Shown here one piece after another: positions 1 to 6,735 of a stretch of 35,983 nt of DNA (position 1 is its first letter; each line of letters begins with the position of its first letter). The stretch is from a virus: IMG/VR virus record IMGVR_UViG_3300034120_000023, positions 1 to 35,983 of that record; one strand, given 5' to 3'. The translations under genes were made by a program, and so were the position numbers. The notes beneath the pieces were generated by a model that searched no databases, was not told where the DNA came from, and was given only the letters and a program-made list of their open reading frames with translations.

Positions 1-127
1 TCAGCCATTTGCATCTCAACAATCTTAGATTTATTCTTAATATCAGCCTCCTTGAGCATCAATTCAGCAATCTTCACTCGTTTGTCAAACTCATCTGACT
101 CTTGACCACTAGGCAAGTTCTTAGTAG
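1..127. repeat. Terminal direct repeat (left copy)
   Basis: Bases 1-127 are identical to 35857-35983. The repeat lies inside the portal gene, and joining the ends gives one continuous reading frame. A 127-base overlap equals a common maximum k-mer of de Bruijn assemblers, so this is most simply an assembly overlap marking a circular or circularly permuted genome, not a biological terminal repeat. The unique length is then 35,856 bp. Confidence 0.95.
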
Positions 128-1955
128 CACTACCAAGTACTTTAGCCTGTACTTCTTGTGGCATCAATTGAGCTTCAACAGACAATTTAGTCGCTTCTGC
201 ACGATTTTGCTCGGCTTGTGTCGCTTGAACGGCAATTTGAGCTTGTGCCAACTGCATAGCCAACTGCTGTTGAACTTGTTGCATCTGCTGTGCTTGTGGA
301 TCAGGTTGAGACATCTGGTCAAGCATCTGAATCAACTCATGTCTGTTAGACAACGAGCTGTTAGCCATGATTCCCTTAAGAATGACTGGCAAAACAGGAG
401 TATTCGGGCCAAGAGTCTGGAGCAAAGAGATGAACTGTTGTTGTTCATGCTCACGAGCGATGATACCAAGCGCTGCAGTCGGGATAAACTTCAAGTCAAC
501 AGTAGGATAACGCTCTGGATCAAACTGCATATAGCGATAAGCAGCCTTATTGATGAACGGAATCATAAAGTCTTCTTGGAAGTTCACCAAGGTACGCTTG
601 TACTTCTTGATAATCGAGGCAACAGCCATCGAAATACCACCTTGACCAGCGTCCCGAGACACATTTGACACCATTCCGTTGCTATCAAGCGTACCCGTAG
701 ACTGCAAGAGCATTCTTTCAAACTCTTTGGCAGTATTCATGTTGTTTGGATCAGTATTTCCAAACTTGAATGGGAACAAAATCTCGTTAGGATTGCCGTT
801 TGTCAGGATATTCTTGCCTGGCTTTACCTCAAACTTCATGCCACGGGGCAAACGAGTTGCATCCATCGCAATCATTGGGCTAGTAGTCAATGCCAAAGAG
901 TCCAAATGTGAACGAATCTGAGCGTCTACAGCCTTTTGAGAGTTATAAGCCTTCTCAACAGTACCACGACCAAGTAAACGATTAGGAACTGTATCGTCCT
1001 GATAAGCCAGAATTGGGCGATCCTTCATCATGTAAGGATTCTTTTCTGCCTTCAGAAGAACACCATCGTTCGCAATAACGACAATAGCTTCTACCAAGTC
1101 AGAATACTCATCCTGAACAGAGTCTTCAGGGAACAAATCCTCAACTTCTGCTTCATTCTCCAGTTGCTCAAGGTATTCTCTAGGAACTAAACCATAATAG
1201 GTCAGCAACTTAACCTTGTCATCTTCATACTGAGTAATCTCTTGAGTAGGCTCAAGGTCAGTATCCATCGAATCAGTACCGATTTCTACCTTGCGATAGA
1301 TGCCATCTTCCTGACCCTTAACAACTTTGTGGATAGAGACATACTTCTCAATCGCCACACCCATACAGTCTTCAATAGAAGTTCCGTTAGGGTCAAACAA
1401 GAAGTTCTTAGGGTTAACAGGAACAATCTTGACAGCAATTCGGTCTTTTTCTAGTACGCCAATAGCGGCTTGACCAGGTTGACCAGGGATTGCTTGGGTA
1501 GAAGGAACAAAGATTTTCTCGGTCTTGACAACAATCTCACCGATGCCAGTACCATAGATTTCTGCCATCAACTCAATCTGGTCAATAGACTTACGAATCT
1601 TGTCTACTTTGAAATCTTCCATCAGTTGAGCCTTAATCATGGCTACATCTAATGGGTTGTTGTTGACATCACGAATATCGTCTTGAATGTCAAAGAACTC
1701 ACCTTGACCAAAGATAGCTTCCATGATCTCGGCATGGCGAGTCTCAACAGCTTGAGTAGTACCAGGCGTTACGATGCGTGAACGCTCTGATTCTCGGGTC
1801 TTGTCTTGTGAATCCCACTCACCACGAAAGATACGCTCGTATTCCAACCATGCAGTTAAATAGTTAGTATCACGATAGTCTCTCCAGCGATCACAATGGT
1901 TAACTACAAAGCTAACTAATTCTTTATCGCTGTCTGTTGGTTCTTGGAATTCCAT
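1..1955 (-). CDS. Portal protein (N-terminal ~650 codons; continues across the join)
   Basis: This is the dodecameric head-tail connector through which DNA is packaged and ejected. The frame starts at ATG 1955 after a GGGGGTG ribosome site and stays open to base 1. Across the circular join it continues at 35856 and stops at 35781, giving 676 residues. Size, an acidic N-terminus (MEFQEPTDSDKEL), a long mixed alpha/beta body and a very Gln-rich coiled-coil C-terminus (QMQQVQQQLAMQLAQAQ region) fit podovirus portals. It follows terL, as portals usually do, with only an HNH gene between. Family identity is from memory of podovirus portals plus position, not a search. Confidence 0.85.
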   Translation of the reverse strand, partial: MEFQEPTDSDKELVSFVVNHCDRWRDYRDTNYLTAWLEYERIFRGEWDSQDKTRESERSRIVTPGTTQAVETRHAEIMEAIFGQGEFFDIQDDIRDVNNNPLDVAMIKAQLMEDFKVDKIRKSIDQIELMAEIYGTGIGEIVVKTEKIFVPSTQAIPGQPGQAAIGVLEKDRIAVKIVPVNPKNFLFDPNGTSIEDCMGVAIEKYVSIHKVVKGQEDGIYRKVEIGTDSMDTDLEPTQEITQYEDDKVKLLTYYGLVPREYLEQLENEAEVEDLFPEDSVQDEYSDLVEAIVVIANDGVLLKAEKNPYMMKDRPILAYQDDTVPNRLLGRGTVEKAYNSQKAVDAQIRSHLDSLALTTSPMIAMDATRLPRGMKFEVKPGKNILTNGNPNEILFPFKFGNTDPNNMNTAKEFERMLLQSTGTLDSNGMVSNVSRDAGQGGISMAVASIIKKYKRTLVNFQEDFMIPFINKAAYRYMQFDPERYPTVDLKFIPTAALGIIAREHEQQQFISLLQTLGPNTPVLPVILKGIMANSSLSNRHELIQMLDQMSQPDPQAQQMQQVQQQLAMQLAQAQIAVQATQAEQNRAEATKLSVEAQLMPQEVQAKVLGSATKNLPSGQESDEFDKRVKIAELMLKEADIKNKSKIVEMQMA

Positions 1956-1964
1956 TACACCCCC

Positions 1965-1981
1965 GAAATTATGTCAATCGG
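1965..1981. repeat. 17-bp direct repeat, portal-side copy
   Basis: gaaattatgtcaatcgg is identical to 2684-2700 and lies just upstream of the portal start. On the minus strand this copy reads PIDII followed by Ser-Gly-Val-stop in the terL frame, with the TAA overlapping the portal ATG (TAATG). It looks like the ancestral end of terL, left behind when the HNH gene entered. Confidence 0.9.
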
Positions 1982-1986
1982 CTTTT

Positions 1987-2661
1987 TTAAGCCAGATAGT
2001 GATTGTTCTTACGCATATTCTCAATTGCGGGAATAATTTGCAAGTTATTCGGTACATGAAGTCCGCAAACATTTTCGCCCTGCAATGGGATTATATGGTC
2101 AACATGCCAGTTTTGACCACTTTCTTTCGACCTCATCGAAGCAACTTGATAGTAGCACTTCATCTTCAAATGGTCAAATTCTGTTAACCAGCTTGGAGTT
2201 CGTTGTAATTTAGCAGATCGTCTTTTAGCGGATGAAGCTAATACTGCACCAATGTTGTTTTTTACCCATAAACGCTTTACTTCTCTGCGTTTACCAATAG
2301 TTTCAGCTTTGCGAGATGTTATCTTCTCTCTGTTTAGCTTTTCGTATAGCTTTTGATACTCTCTGATTTTGTCTTTATTTCTTAAAGCGTATTCTTTTTG
2401 ACTTGTTTTCCTGCCTTTAGGATTTTCATTCCTTTTGGCAATGTACTCTTCCATCGTCATAAAACCCTGCCGATCACGCAATCTGGCATATTCTTTTTTT
2501 CTTGACTCTGGATTTGCTAATCTATTAGCTTTTTTTTGCTCGTAATGACAGGATTTGCAAAAATTCAAATGACCATCAGACATATTTTTATGTTTATGGA
2601 AAAATGATAACTGCTTAGTTTGAGCACATCTTTTGCAAGTTTTAGTCAAATTAAGCGTCAT
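1987..2661 (-). CDS. HNH endonuclease with N-terminal zinc finger, inserted between terL and portal
   Basis: This is a 224-residue free-standing HNH nuclease, probably a homing endonuclease. The N-terminus has a C-x2-C pair (C9, C12) and a second C-x2-C pair (C35, C38), a likely zinc finger. The middle is a highly basic Lys/Arg-rich helical region. The C-terminus holds the HNH core: WHVDHIIPL, then LHVPNNLQIIP and a final ENMRKNNH. Identical 17-bp sequences flank the gene (1965-1981 and 2684-2700), and the downstream copy matches the end of terL, so the gene appears to be a mobile insertion. A role in virion assembly is not needed to explain it, although HNH genes beside terminases can assist packaging in some phages. 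Confidence 0.85.
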   Translation of the reverse strand: MTLNLTKTCKRCAQTKQLSFFHKHKNMSDGHLNFCKSCHYEQKKANRLANPESRKKEYARLRDRQGFMTMEEYIAKRNENPKGRKTSQKEYALRNKDKIREYQKLYEKLNREKITSRKAETIGKRREVKRLWVKNNIGAVLASSAKRRSAKLQRTPSWLTEFDHLKMKCYYQVASMRSKESGQNWHVDHIIPLQGENVCGLHVPNNLQIIPAIENMRKNNHYLA

Positions 2662-2673
2662 TTTTAACCCAAA

Positions 2674-3933
2674 TCAACAGCCTGAAATTATGTCAATCGG
2701 TTGCCACTCATCATCTTCTTCTTGTTCAAAGTACGATGTAACGGCAAGCTGATCCATGTATGATAATGCATCTGGTAAGTCATCATGGACACCATTTGCA
2801 GGAAACATCAGAAGTTGGTCAATGAAGTCATCCCAATTCTCTTCGGAATTAAGTATGATTCTGCCATGTTCGAATCTTCCTTGCAATGCCCAAATCACTC
2901 TATCTGTCTTTTTTCTGTTCCCATGGGTCAAATCCACGATATGAGCATAAACATTGTTCTTTCTCATAAGGTCTGACAAATAGGGTAAAACAGCGTTTTT
3001 AAGCGCCCCCCTCTCAATTCCCACAGAAGTCGGTCTGTAATCCCGAATAGCCATCAGAATTTTAGAGGCTGTCTCACGAATATCCCACCTTCCGTGAATG
3101 ATCTCCTTGACAAACCACTTCCCATCCTCAGTTGCCTTAACCACACAGATAGCAGACTCATCAAGCCTTTTCTTGGCATTCCCAGCTTGTTTGGCAACCT
3201 CTTCAAAGCCCGCCAAGTCAATTGAGATGAAATAACTACCATGTTCAGGCTCTACCCCATACTTGATCCAGTCCTCTTTAAAGATGTCTGAACCCGCATT
3301 AGAGAAGCTCGCCATGTATTCTTGCTTAAAAGCAAAGGTACTCAGGGTCTTTTTAGCACTTTCAATCTCTGTAGGGTCGATCAAAGGGTTATCTTGGGTT
3401 GTGAAGTGCCAACTCTTCCAGTCAGAATCCTCGCCATTCTCACCTAGCTTAAAGGTGTCATAGAACCAGTTTCTACCCTTTGGAGTACCAATAAACAAGG
3501 CTCTACCCTTCTTGTCAGACAAAGAAGCCCGAATAACTTGTTCCCAAGCCTCAGGCTTAATGTCCGCAACCTCATCCAACACCGCATAAGTCAAAGACAC
3601 ACCACGAAGGGTATCGGGTCTATCAGCACCACGGACATAGATTCTTGCCCCGTTTATCAGGGTAATATCTAAGTTATTGACATGGCTATTGGTAATGATG
3701 TCTCTACCAAGGTCTAACAATAAGTCCCAGATAATCTGTCTTGATTGCCCCATAGTCGGGCTTACATAAAGTACCGCAGAGCCTTGAGGACACTTTAAAC
3801 CCTCAATTAAGAGCGTTACAGCAGCCATCCTAGACTTCCCGCACCTACGCCCAGCAGCCACAACCTTAAACCGAGTCGTATCCTTAAATACCTCTTGTTG
3901 CCAAGGAAGTAAGCTAAAGTTCAAATCAGCCAT
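2674..3933 (-). CDS. terL: Terminase large subunit (packaging ATPase/nuclease)
   Basis: This is the packaging motor that translocates and cuts DNA at the portal. At 419 residues it is compact but within the usual range. An N-terminal ATPase carries Walker A GRRCGKS (residues 28-34) and a Walker B region ending VLDEV (118-122) with the catalytic Glu. A motif III-like FIGTPKGR follows near 148-154. The C-terminal nuclease begins at FISIDLAG (Asp 239) and has a late acidic HDDLPDAL motif. The start overlaps the end of terS by 8 bases. The last residues, PIDIISGC, come from a duplicated segment; the copy beside the portal would give PIDIISGV. Confidence 0.95.
   Translation of the reverse strand: MADLNFSLLPWQQEVFKDTTRFKVVAAGRRCGKSRMAAVTLLIEGLKCPQGSAVLYVSPTMGQSRQIIWDLLLDLGRDIITNSHVNNLDITLINGARIYVRGADRPDTLRGVSLTYAVLDEVADIKPEAWEQVIRASLSDKKGRALFIGTPKGRNWFYDTFKLGENGEDSDWKSWHFTTQDNPLIDPTEIESAKKTLSTFAFKQEYMASFSNAGSDIFKEDWIKYGVEPEHGSYFISIDLAGFEEVAKQAGNAKKRLDESAICVVKATEDGKWFVKEIIHGRWDIRETASKILMAIRDYRPTSVGIERGALKNAVLPYLSDLMRKNNVYAHIVDLTHGNRKKTDRVIWALQGRFEHGRIILNSEENWDDFIDQLLMFPANGVHDDLPDALSYMDQLAVTSYFEQEEDDEWQPIDIISGC
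2684..2700. repeat. 17-bp direct repeat, terL-side copy
   Basis: This is the second copy of gaaattatgtcaatcgg. It encodes the PIDII of the current terL C-terminus. The pair at 1965-1981 and 2684-2700 brackets a 719-bp unit containing the HNH gene. Confidence 0.9.
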
Positions 3934-4315
3934 ATTTAGCCTCTACATCTTCTGGTTGGTCAATAATAGTCGGTTCTTGCCCTAATCCAGTAATGTTAAT
4001 CGTCACAGCACTCCTCTGCCCCTTATCCTTCTCAAACATGCTCACAGGAAGAGTCCTGTCCAAACACATCTTCAAAGCCACCAATTGATGCGGATGCTCG
4101 TCATTCAATGCTATCTCTATCACCTTCTGAGCAACATCCTTACCTCCAGAACGAATCATCAACTCCTTAAGCTCCTTGAGCCTCTGATGGTCTGTCTTAG
4201 GCAATACAGCAGGCGGGTTATCAGCAAACCTCTGTATCGTCATCTTTACCGATCCTTTAGGGCGACCTCTACCTCTTTTTAGTTGTTCCACTTTGTCCTT
4301 TCTGGAGTGTTCCAT
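3926..4315 (-). CDS. terS: Putative terminase small subunit
   Basis: The small subunit recognises the packaging site and recruits TerL. The call rests mainly on position directly upstream of and overlapping terL, size (129 residues from ATG 4315) and composition. An N-terminal basic stretch contains an AT-hook-like GRGRPKG, and a helical middle (HQRLKELKELMIRSGGKDVAQKV) could be the helix-turn-helix/oligomerisation region. A longer frame opens upstream at TTG 4348 without a good ribosome site, so I prefer the ATG. No sequence signature is diagnostic, and TerS proteins diverge strongly. Confidence 0.65.
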   Translation of the reverse strand: MEHSRKDKVEQLKRGRGRPKGSVKMTIQRFADNPPAVLPKTDHQRLKELKELMIRSGGKDVAQKVIEIALNDEHPHQLVALKMCLDRTLPVSMFEKDKGQRSAVTINITGLGQEPTIIDQPEDVEAKYG

Positions 4316-4355
4316 TTTCACTTTTTTTGAGGGTGGGGTGTACCACAAATATCTA

Positions 4356-4397
4356 CCAACCCAACCAACCCCCTCCCCCCCATCAATCCAACCAACC
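4356..4397 (-). other. Strand-asymmetric G-rich tract upstream of terS
   Basis: The minus strand reads GGTTGGTTGG, then G7-A-G5, then GGTTGGGTTGG. This gives many closely spaced G runs capable of a quadruplex. It lies just 5' of terS in a 300-bp stretch without a gene, where a packaging site or late promoter would be expected. Function is inferred only from position and composition. Confidence 0.5.
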
Positions 4398-4411
4398 TAG
4401 GGTTTTCCCTA
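4398..4411. promoter_or_regulatory. AGGG-N4-CCCT palindrome
   Basis: TAGGGTTTTCCCTA is an inverted repeat in the non-coding region upstream of terS. Related palindromes occur at 4449-4460, 4877-4889 and 11910-11924, all intergenic, suggesting binding sites for one phage-encoded regulator. Confidence 0.45.
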
Positions 4412-4448
4412 CTGTGTTTCTATCCAGTACTGTCCAGGCATACAGATC

Positions 4449-4460
4449 AGGGTTTACCCT
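4449..4460. promoter_or_regulatory. AGGG-N4-CCCT palindrome
   Basis: AGGGTTTACCCT lies 38 bases from the previous copy, in the same gene-free region. It has the same half-sites as the copies at 4398, 4877 and 11910. Confidence 0.4.
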
Positions 4461-4474
4461 TACTTGCAGCTAAT

Positions 4475-4489
4475 TGAGAATGATTCTCA
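4475..4489. promoter_or_regulatory. Fur-box-like palindrome
   Basis: TGAGAATGATTCTCA is a perfect 7-1-7 inverted repeat with the same layout as the core Fur (ferric uptake regulator) site TGATAATNATTATCA. It is in the gene-free region 4316-4610 upstream of the late operon. Binding by host Fur is inference; the palindrome itself is seen directly. The rest of 4316-4610 holds the G-rich tract and the AGGG/CCCT palindromes; I see no gene in it. Confidence 0.4.
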
Positions 4490-4610
4490 TTTGCGTTTAG
4501 GTAAGAGAGTGAAGCACCTTTTCTAGGGTACTTGTCTTTTTATCTAACATTCTGTTTACCCTATCTTTCCCTTTACTATCCCTTCTATCCTTCCCTAATG
4601 ATTCACTCAT

Positions 4611-4832
4611 TCAGGGCTGTTGTTTATTTCCGACATTGTTAGTAACTAACCCTAGTCTGTCAAATGGTTCATCTATCCTATAACCCAATGAATGCAAATG
4701 TTGGTAAAGGGCTAATAGGTTTTCGAAACCCTGTGAAATATTACCCTGTCCAACTGTTAAAAGAATCTGTCGTTTTGGGTTGTCTAATTTCCTACGAAAC
4801 TGAACAGTATCAATTTTGGGAGGTCTAGCCAT
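4611..4832 (-). CDS. Small hypothetical protein
   Basis: A 73-residue basic protein starting MARPPKIDTVQFRRKL. The start is ATG 4832, preceded by AAGGGAAAAC. The short Arg/Lys-rich N-terminus followed by a helical segment (FENLLALYQHLHSLGYRID) could bind DNA, but I recognise no family. It is the first minus-strand gene after the divergent control region 4833-4962, so it may be expressed ahead of the late genes or act as a regulator. Confidence 0.5.
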   Translation of the reverse strand: MARPPKIDTVQFRRKLDNPKRQILLTVGQGNISQGFENLLALYQHLHSLGYRIDEPFDRLGLVTNNVGNKQQP

Positions 4833-4876
4833 GTTTTCCCTTGTCTGATAATTAATTAAATAAATTCTATCATCTA

Positions 4877-4889
4877 AGGGTTTGTCCCT
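4877..4889. promoter_or_regulatory. AGGG-N5-CCCT palindrome in divergent control region
   Basis: AGGGTTTGTCCCT lies between the minus-strand gene starting at 4832 and the plus-strand gene starting at 4963. It matches the palindrome at 11910-11924 in nearly every base including the spacer, and that site is also between divergent genes. A shared operator is the simplest reading. Confidence 0.5.
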
Positions 4890-4944
4890 ATGTTTTTTTT
4901 ATTTTTTGGTGCTATTCTTACCCTACTTTCAATCGGAAAGTGCG

Positions 4945-4966
4945 ATTCAATAGGTGTCAATAATGA
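4945..4966 (+). repeat. 22-bp duplicated translation-initiation leader (copy 1)
   Basis: The 22 bases ending in the ATGA of the gene at 4963 are identical to 5273-5294, which end in the ATGA of the gene at 5291. They contain the ribosome site AGGTG placed 8 bases before ATG and fix both starts at ATG rather than the in-frame upstream GTG. Confidence 0.8.
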
Positions 4967-5163
4967 AACAAAACTTCTTTCCTACACTTTCAGAAGCCTT
5001 AGAAGCTGAGAAGCTTACTCATGCATGGCCATGTACTCCGATAGCCTATGGTCAAACTATCGGTCAAACTTACGATGATGGCTCAAAATATGGTTATTAC
5101 ATTTCCATTTATAGAGACGAGCGCGGACTTTATGAGCGTCCGATCCACTATAAAAGAGGTTAA
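4963..5163 (+). CDS. Small hypothetical protein
   Basis: A 66-residue soluble protein beginning MKQNFFPTLSEALEAEK. The ATG at 4963 is chosen because AGGTG sits at the proper spacing. The Tyr-rich C-terminal half (KYGYYISIYRDERGLYERP) suggests a small beta fold. No family recognised. It is first in a three- to four-gene plus-strand unit with a 31-residue membrane peptide and the GP88-like protein. Confidence 0.55.
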   Translation: MKQNFFPTLSEALEAEKLTHAWPCTPIAYGQTIGQTYDDGSKYGYYISIYRDERGLYERPIHYKRG

Positions 5164-5166
5164 ACC

Positions 5167-5262
5167 ATGAAAAATGATCTTCTCGACTATTTAACAGCCA
5201 TCGCTTTAGGTCTGTGTCTCTGTATCGGGCTTCTAGCGTACTTCGATGTACTCATAAAGTAA
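5167..5262 (+). CDS. Tiny single-pass membrane protein
   Basis: A 31-residue frame, MKNDLLDYLTAIALGLCLCI then GLLAYFDVLIK. It starts four bases after the preceding stop, and almost the entire peptide is one hydrophobic helix. Position between two genes of a compact plus-strand unit supports it; the short length keeps confidence moderate. Function unknown. Confidence 0.45.
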   Translation: MKNDLLDYLTAIALGLCLCIGLLAYFDVLIK

Positions 5263-5272
5263 TATTTTTTCA

Positions 5273-5294
5273 ATTCAATAGGTGTCAATAATGA
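5273..5294 (+). repeat. 22-bp duplicated translation-initiation leader (copy 2)
   Basis: Identical to 4945-4966; it serves as the ribosome-binding leader of the GP88-like gene. Confidence 0.8.
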
Positions 5295-5938
5295 TCAAAA
5301 TCTCAAATACTTCAAAATTAAATGCCCGTTCGTGGAGTTTGCAAGCTTTGGACACCTGTCCTGGTTCGTGGGCAGCACCTGGTGAGCTTGTCGATGCTTG
5401 CAAGGGATGCTATGCCACTACTGGAAATTACAATTATCCTAATGTGAAAGCCCCAAGATTGTCTAATCGTGAAGACTGGCAGCGCTTAGACTGGGTGTCT
5501 GACATGGTTTCAGAGCTTGATCAAGATCGTTATTTCCGCTGGTTTGATTCTGGTGATGTTTATACCCTTGGATTAGCGGAAAAAATCCTTGAAGTAATGA
5601 TTCGGACACCTTGGTGTAATCATTGGCTGCCCACCAGAATGCATAAATTCCCTAAATTTGCCCATGTTTTTGCTCAAATGGAAGCTTTGCCTAATGTGAA
5701 GGTTCGTTTTTCAAGTGATTCTATCCAAGGTGAATACATTGAGGGCTTGCATGGTTCGGTTATTGGCCCAGACGCTGCCACTTTTCAAGCCCGTGAAGGT
5801 GTTCAATTATGCGAAGCTTATAAGCACGGGGGAAACTGTAATGGCTGCAGGGCTTGTTGGTCTAAAGATGTCCCATTGATTGCCTATCCAGCGCATGGCC
5901 AAAAAATGGCACGGGTTATTAAGTTAAAACAAATTTAA
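5291..5938 (+). CDS. GP88-family phage protein (Cys-rich, radical-SAM-like layout)
   Basis: A 215-residue protein resembling the 'gene product 88' family first seen in mycobacteriophages. Features that match my memory of the family are an N-terminal ACKGCYA motif (around 36-42), a central FRWFDSGD strand-loop followed by a helix (LAEKILEVMI), a strand-rich core (LPNVKVRFSSDS), and a C-terminal cluster C-x8-C-x2-C-x2-C ending in CW. The Cys pattern suggests metal or Fe-S binding and the fold order is reminiscent of radical-SAM-type barrels. The reaction is unknown. ATG 5291 is favoured over GTG 5282 by ribosome-site spacing. Confidence 0.65.
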   Translation: MIKISNTSKLNARSWSLQALDTCPGSWAAPGELVDACKGCYATTGNYNYPNVKAPRLSNREDWQRLDWVSDMVSELDQDRYFRWFDSGDVYTLGLAEKILEVMIRTPWCNHWLPTRMHKFPKFAHVFAQMEALPNVKVRFSSDSIQGEYIEGLHGSVIGPDAATFQAREGVQLCEAYKHGGNCNGCRACWSKDVPLIAYPAHGQKMARVIKLKQI

Positions 5939-5947
5939 GGGGATTCA

Positions 5948-5998
5948 ATGATCTATGCTTGCATTGCCCTAGTCCTTCGAATACTTACTAAACGATAA
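5948..5998 (+). CDS. Possible 16-residue peptide
   Basis: ATG 5948 follows GGGGATTCA and opens MIYACIALVLRILTKR before a stop, directly ahead of a terminator. It is hydrophobic with a basic end. It could equally be chance. Confidence 0.15.
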   Translation: MIYACIALVLRILTKR

Positions 5999-6004
5999 CC
6001 AACT

Positions 6005-6031
6005 AACCCTCCATTGTGAGGGTTTTTTATT
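6005..6031 (+). terminator. Rho-independent terminator
   Basis: AACCCTC-CATTGT-GAGGGTT forms a perfect 7-bp stem with a 6-base loop, followed by a T-rich run. It ends the plus-strand unit 4963-5998. Confidence 0.85.
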
Positions 6032-6042
6032 GTCTTAAATTT

Positions 6043-6064
6043 AAGCCTTTATAGGCTTTTTTTT
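6043..6064 (+). terminator. Second hairpin terminator
   Basis: AAGCCT-TTAT-AGGCTT followed by eight Ts, 12 bases after the first terminator. Tandem terminators separate the plus unit from the convergent minus-strand gene ending at 6105. Confidence 0.75.
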
Positions 6065-6104
6065 CGTCCATGCTACCAACCATGCACCAATGCTAAAAAA
6101 CGCC

Positions 6105-6407
6105 TTAAAACGGGTTTTTATCGGCTTCTAGCGGTATTTGCTCGCACAATTTCCGTATCGTTTCATTGAGTGCTGCCAATTCATCCATTTTGTAGACAGA
6201 CCAAAGCCTTTTCTGCCCATGTATCCCGTTAATGCTTCCACGATGGCAATCAGCACATAATGGCATTGATGTAAACCATTGTCCCTGGTGAATTTCATGG
6301 CATTCACTTGGTGGTGGTGAGTCGCAAATAATGCAAGACATCCCCTTGATTCGCTCAATGTGTTGTTTTTCCCCATTGGTGGGCTTTGCTTTATTTTTGC
6401 TTTGCAT
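6105..6407 (-). CDS. Ref-like HNH nuclease
   Basis: A 100-residue protein matching the P1 Ref (recombination enhancement function) type of HNH nuclease in layout. CIICDSPP carries a C-x2-C pair, followed by CHEIHQGQW, PLCADCHRG and IHGQKRLW. The His residues of CHEIH and ADCHRG form the nuclease core and the Cys pairs would bind zinc. In P1, Ref cuts at RecA-made D-loops and promotes RecA-dependent recombination. The gene is last in the minus-strand early operon, starting just after the stop of the gene before it. Confidence 0.75.
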   Translation of the reverse strand: MQSKNKAKPTNGEKQHIERIKGMSCIICDSPPPSECHEIHQGQWFTSMPLCADCHRGSINGIHGQKRLWSVYKMDELAALNETIRKLCEQIPLEADKNPF

Positions 6408-6408
6408 C

Positions 6409-6735
6409 CTATTGAGTCGCTCTCACTTCCATGCGGGCGCTATATTGTTCGGTTCTCCAAACCTCTATCCTTGCTTGAGCTGCAGTCATCAACCACCGAT
6501 ATTTCTCCTCTTTCTCGACCGCTTCCTTGATACCATTGAGTATTTCTATGTAATCTTGGTGAGCATAAGCATAGGTTTCTTGTTTTCCAAGTACTTCTGT
6601 GCCAGCTTGTGCCATGAGTTGGGCTTTTCTGCTCTTGCGAAACTCCTCAAGATACATACGATCTGCTTTTGCTTTGGCGTACAGAGGACTCGTATCTATC
6701 AGAAACTGTATCGCCTTGTGTGGGCTATCACTCAT
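6409..6735 (-). CDS. Conserved phage protein of unknown function
   Basis: A 108-residue, mostly helical protein (MSDSPHKAIQFLIDTSPLYA start; ADRMYLEEFRKSRKAQLM; IKEAVEKEEKYRWLM). From memory it resembles a family widespread in phages and prophages of Betaproteobacteria, always uncharacterised. It starts within the stop of the transporter gene (ATGA overlap at 6732-6735), so it is translationally coupled to the DNA-modification pair. Confidence 0.7.
   Translation of the reverse strand: MSDSPHKAIQFLIDTSPLYAKAKADRMYLEEFRKSRKAQLMAQAGTEVLGKQETYAYAHQDYIEILNGIKEAVEKEEKYRWLMTAAQARIEVWRTEQYSARMEVRATQ

Noticed and set aside
1-127. Biological direct terminal repeat
   Set aside because: The length equals a typical assembler k-mer and the repeat lies inside the portal frame, so an assembly overlap is the better explanation.
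102-921. Plus-strand frames opposite the portal gene
   Set aside because: They are antisense to a well-supported portal gene, lack ribosome sites and have low-complexity composition.
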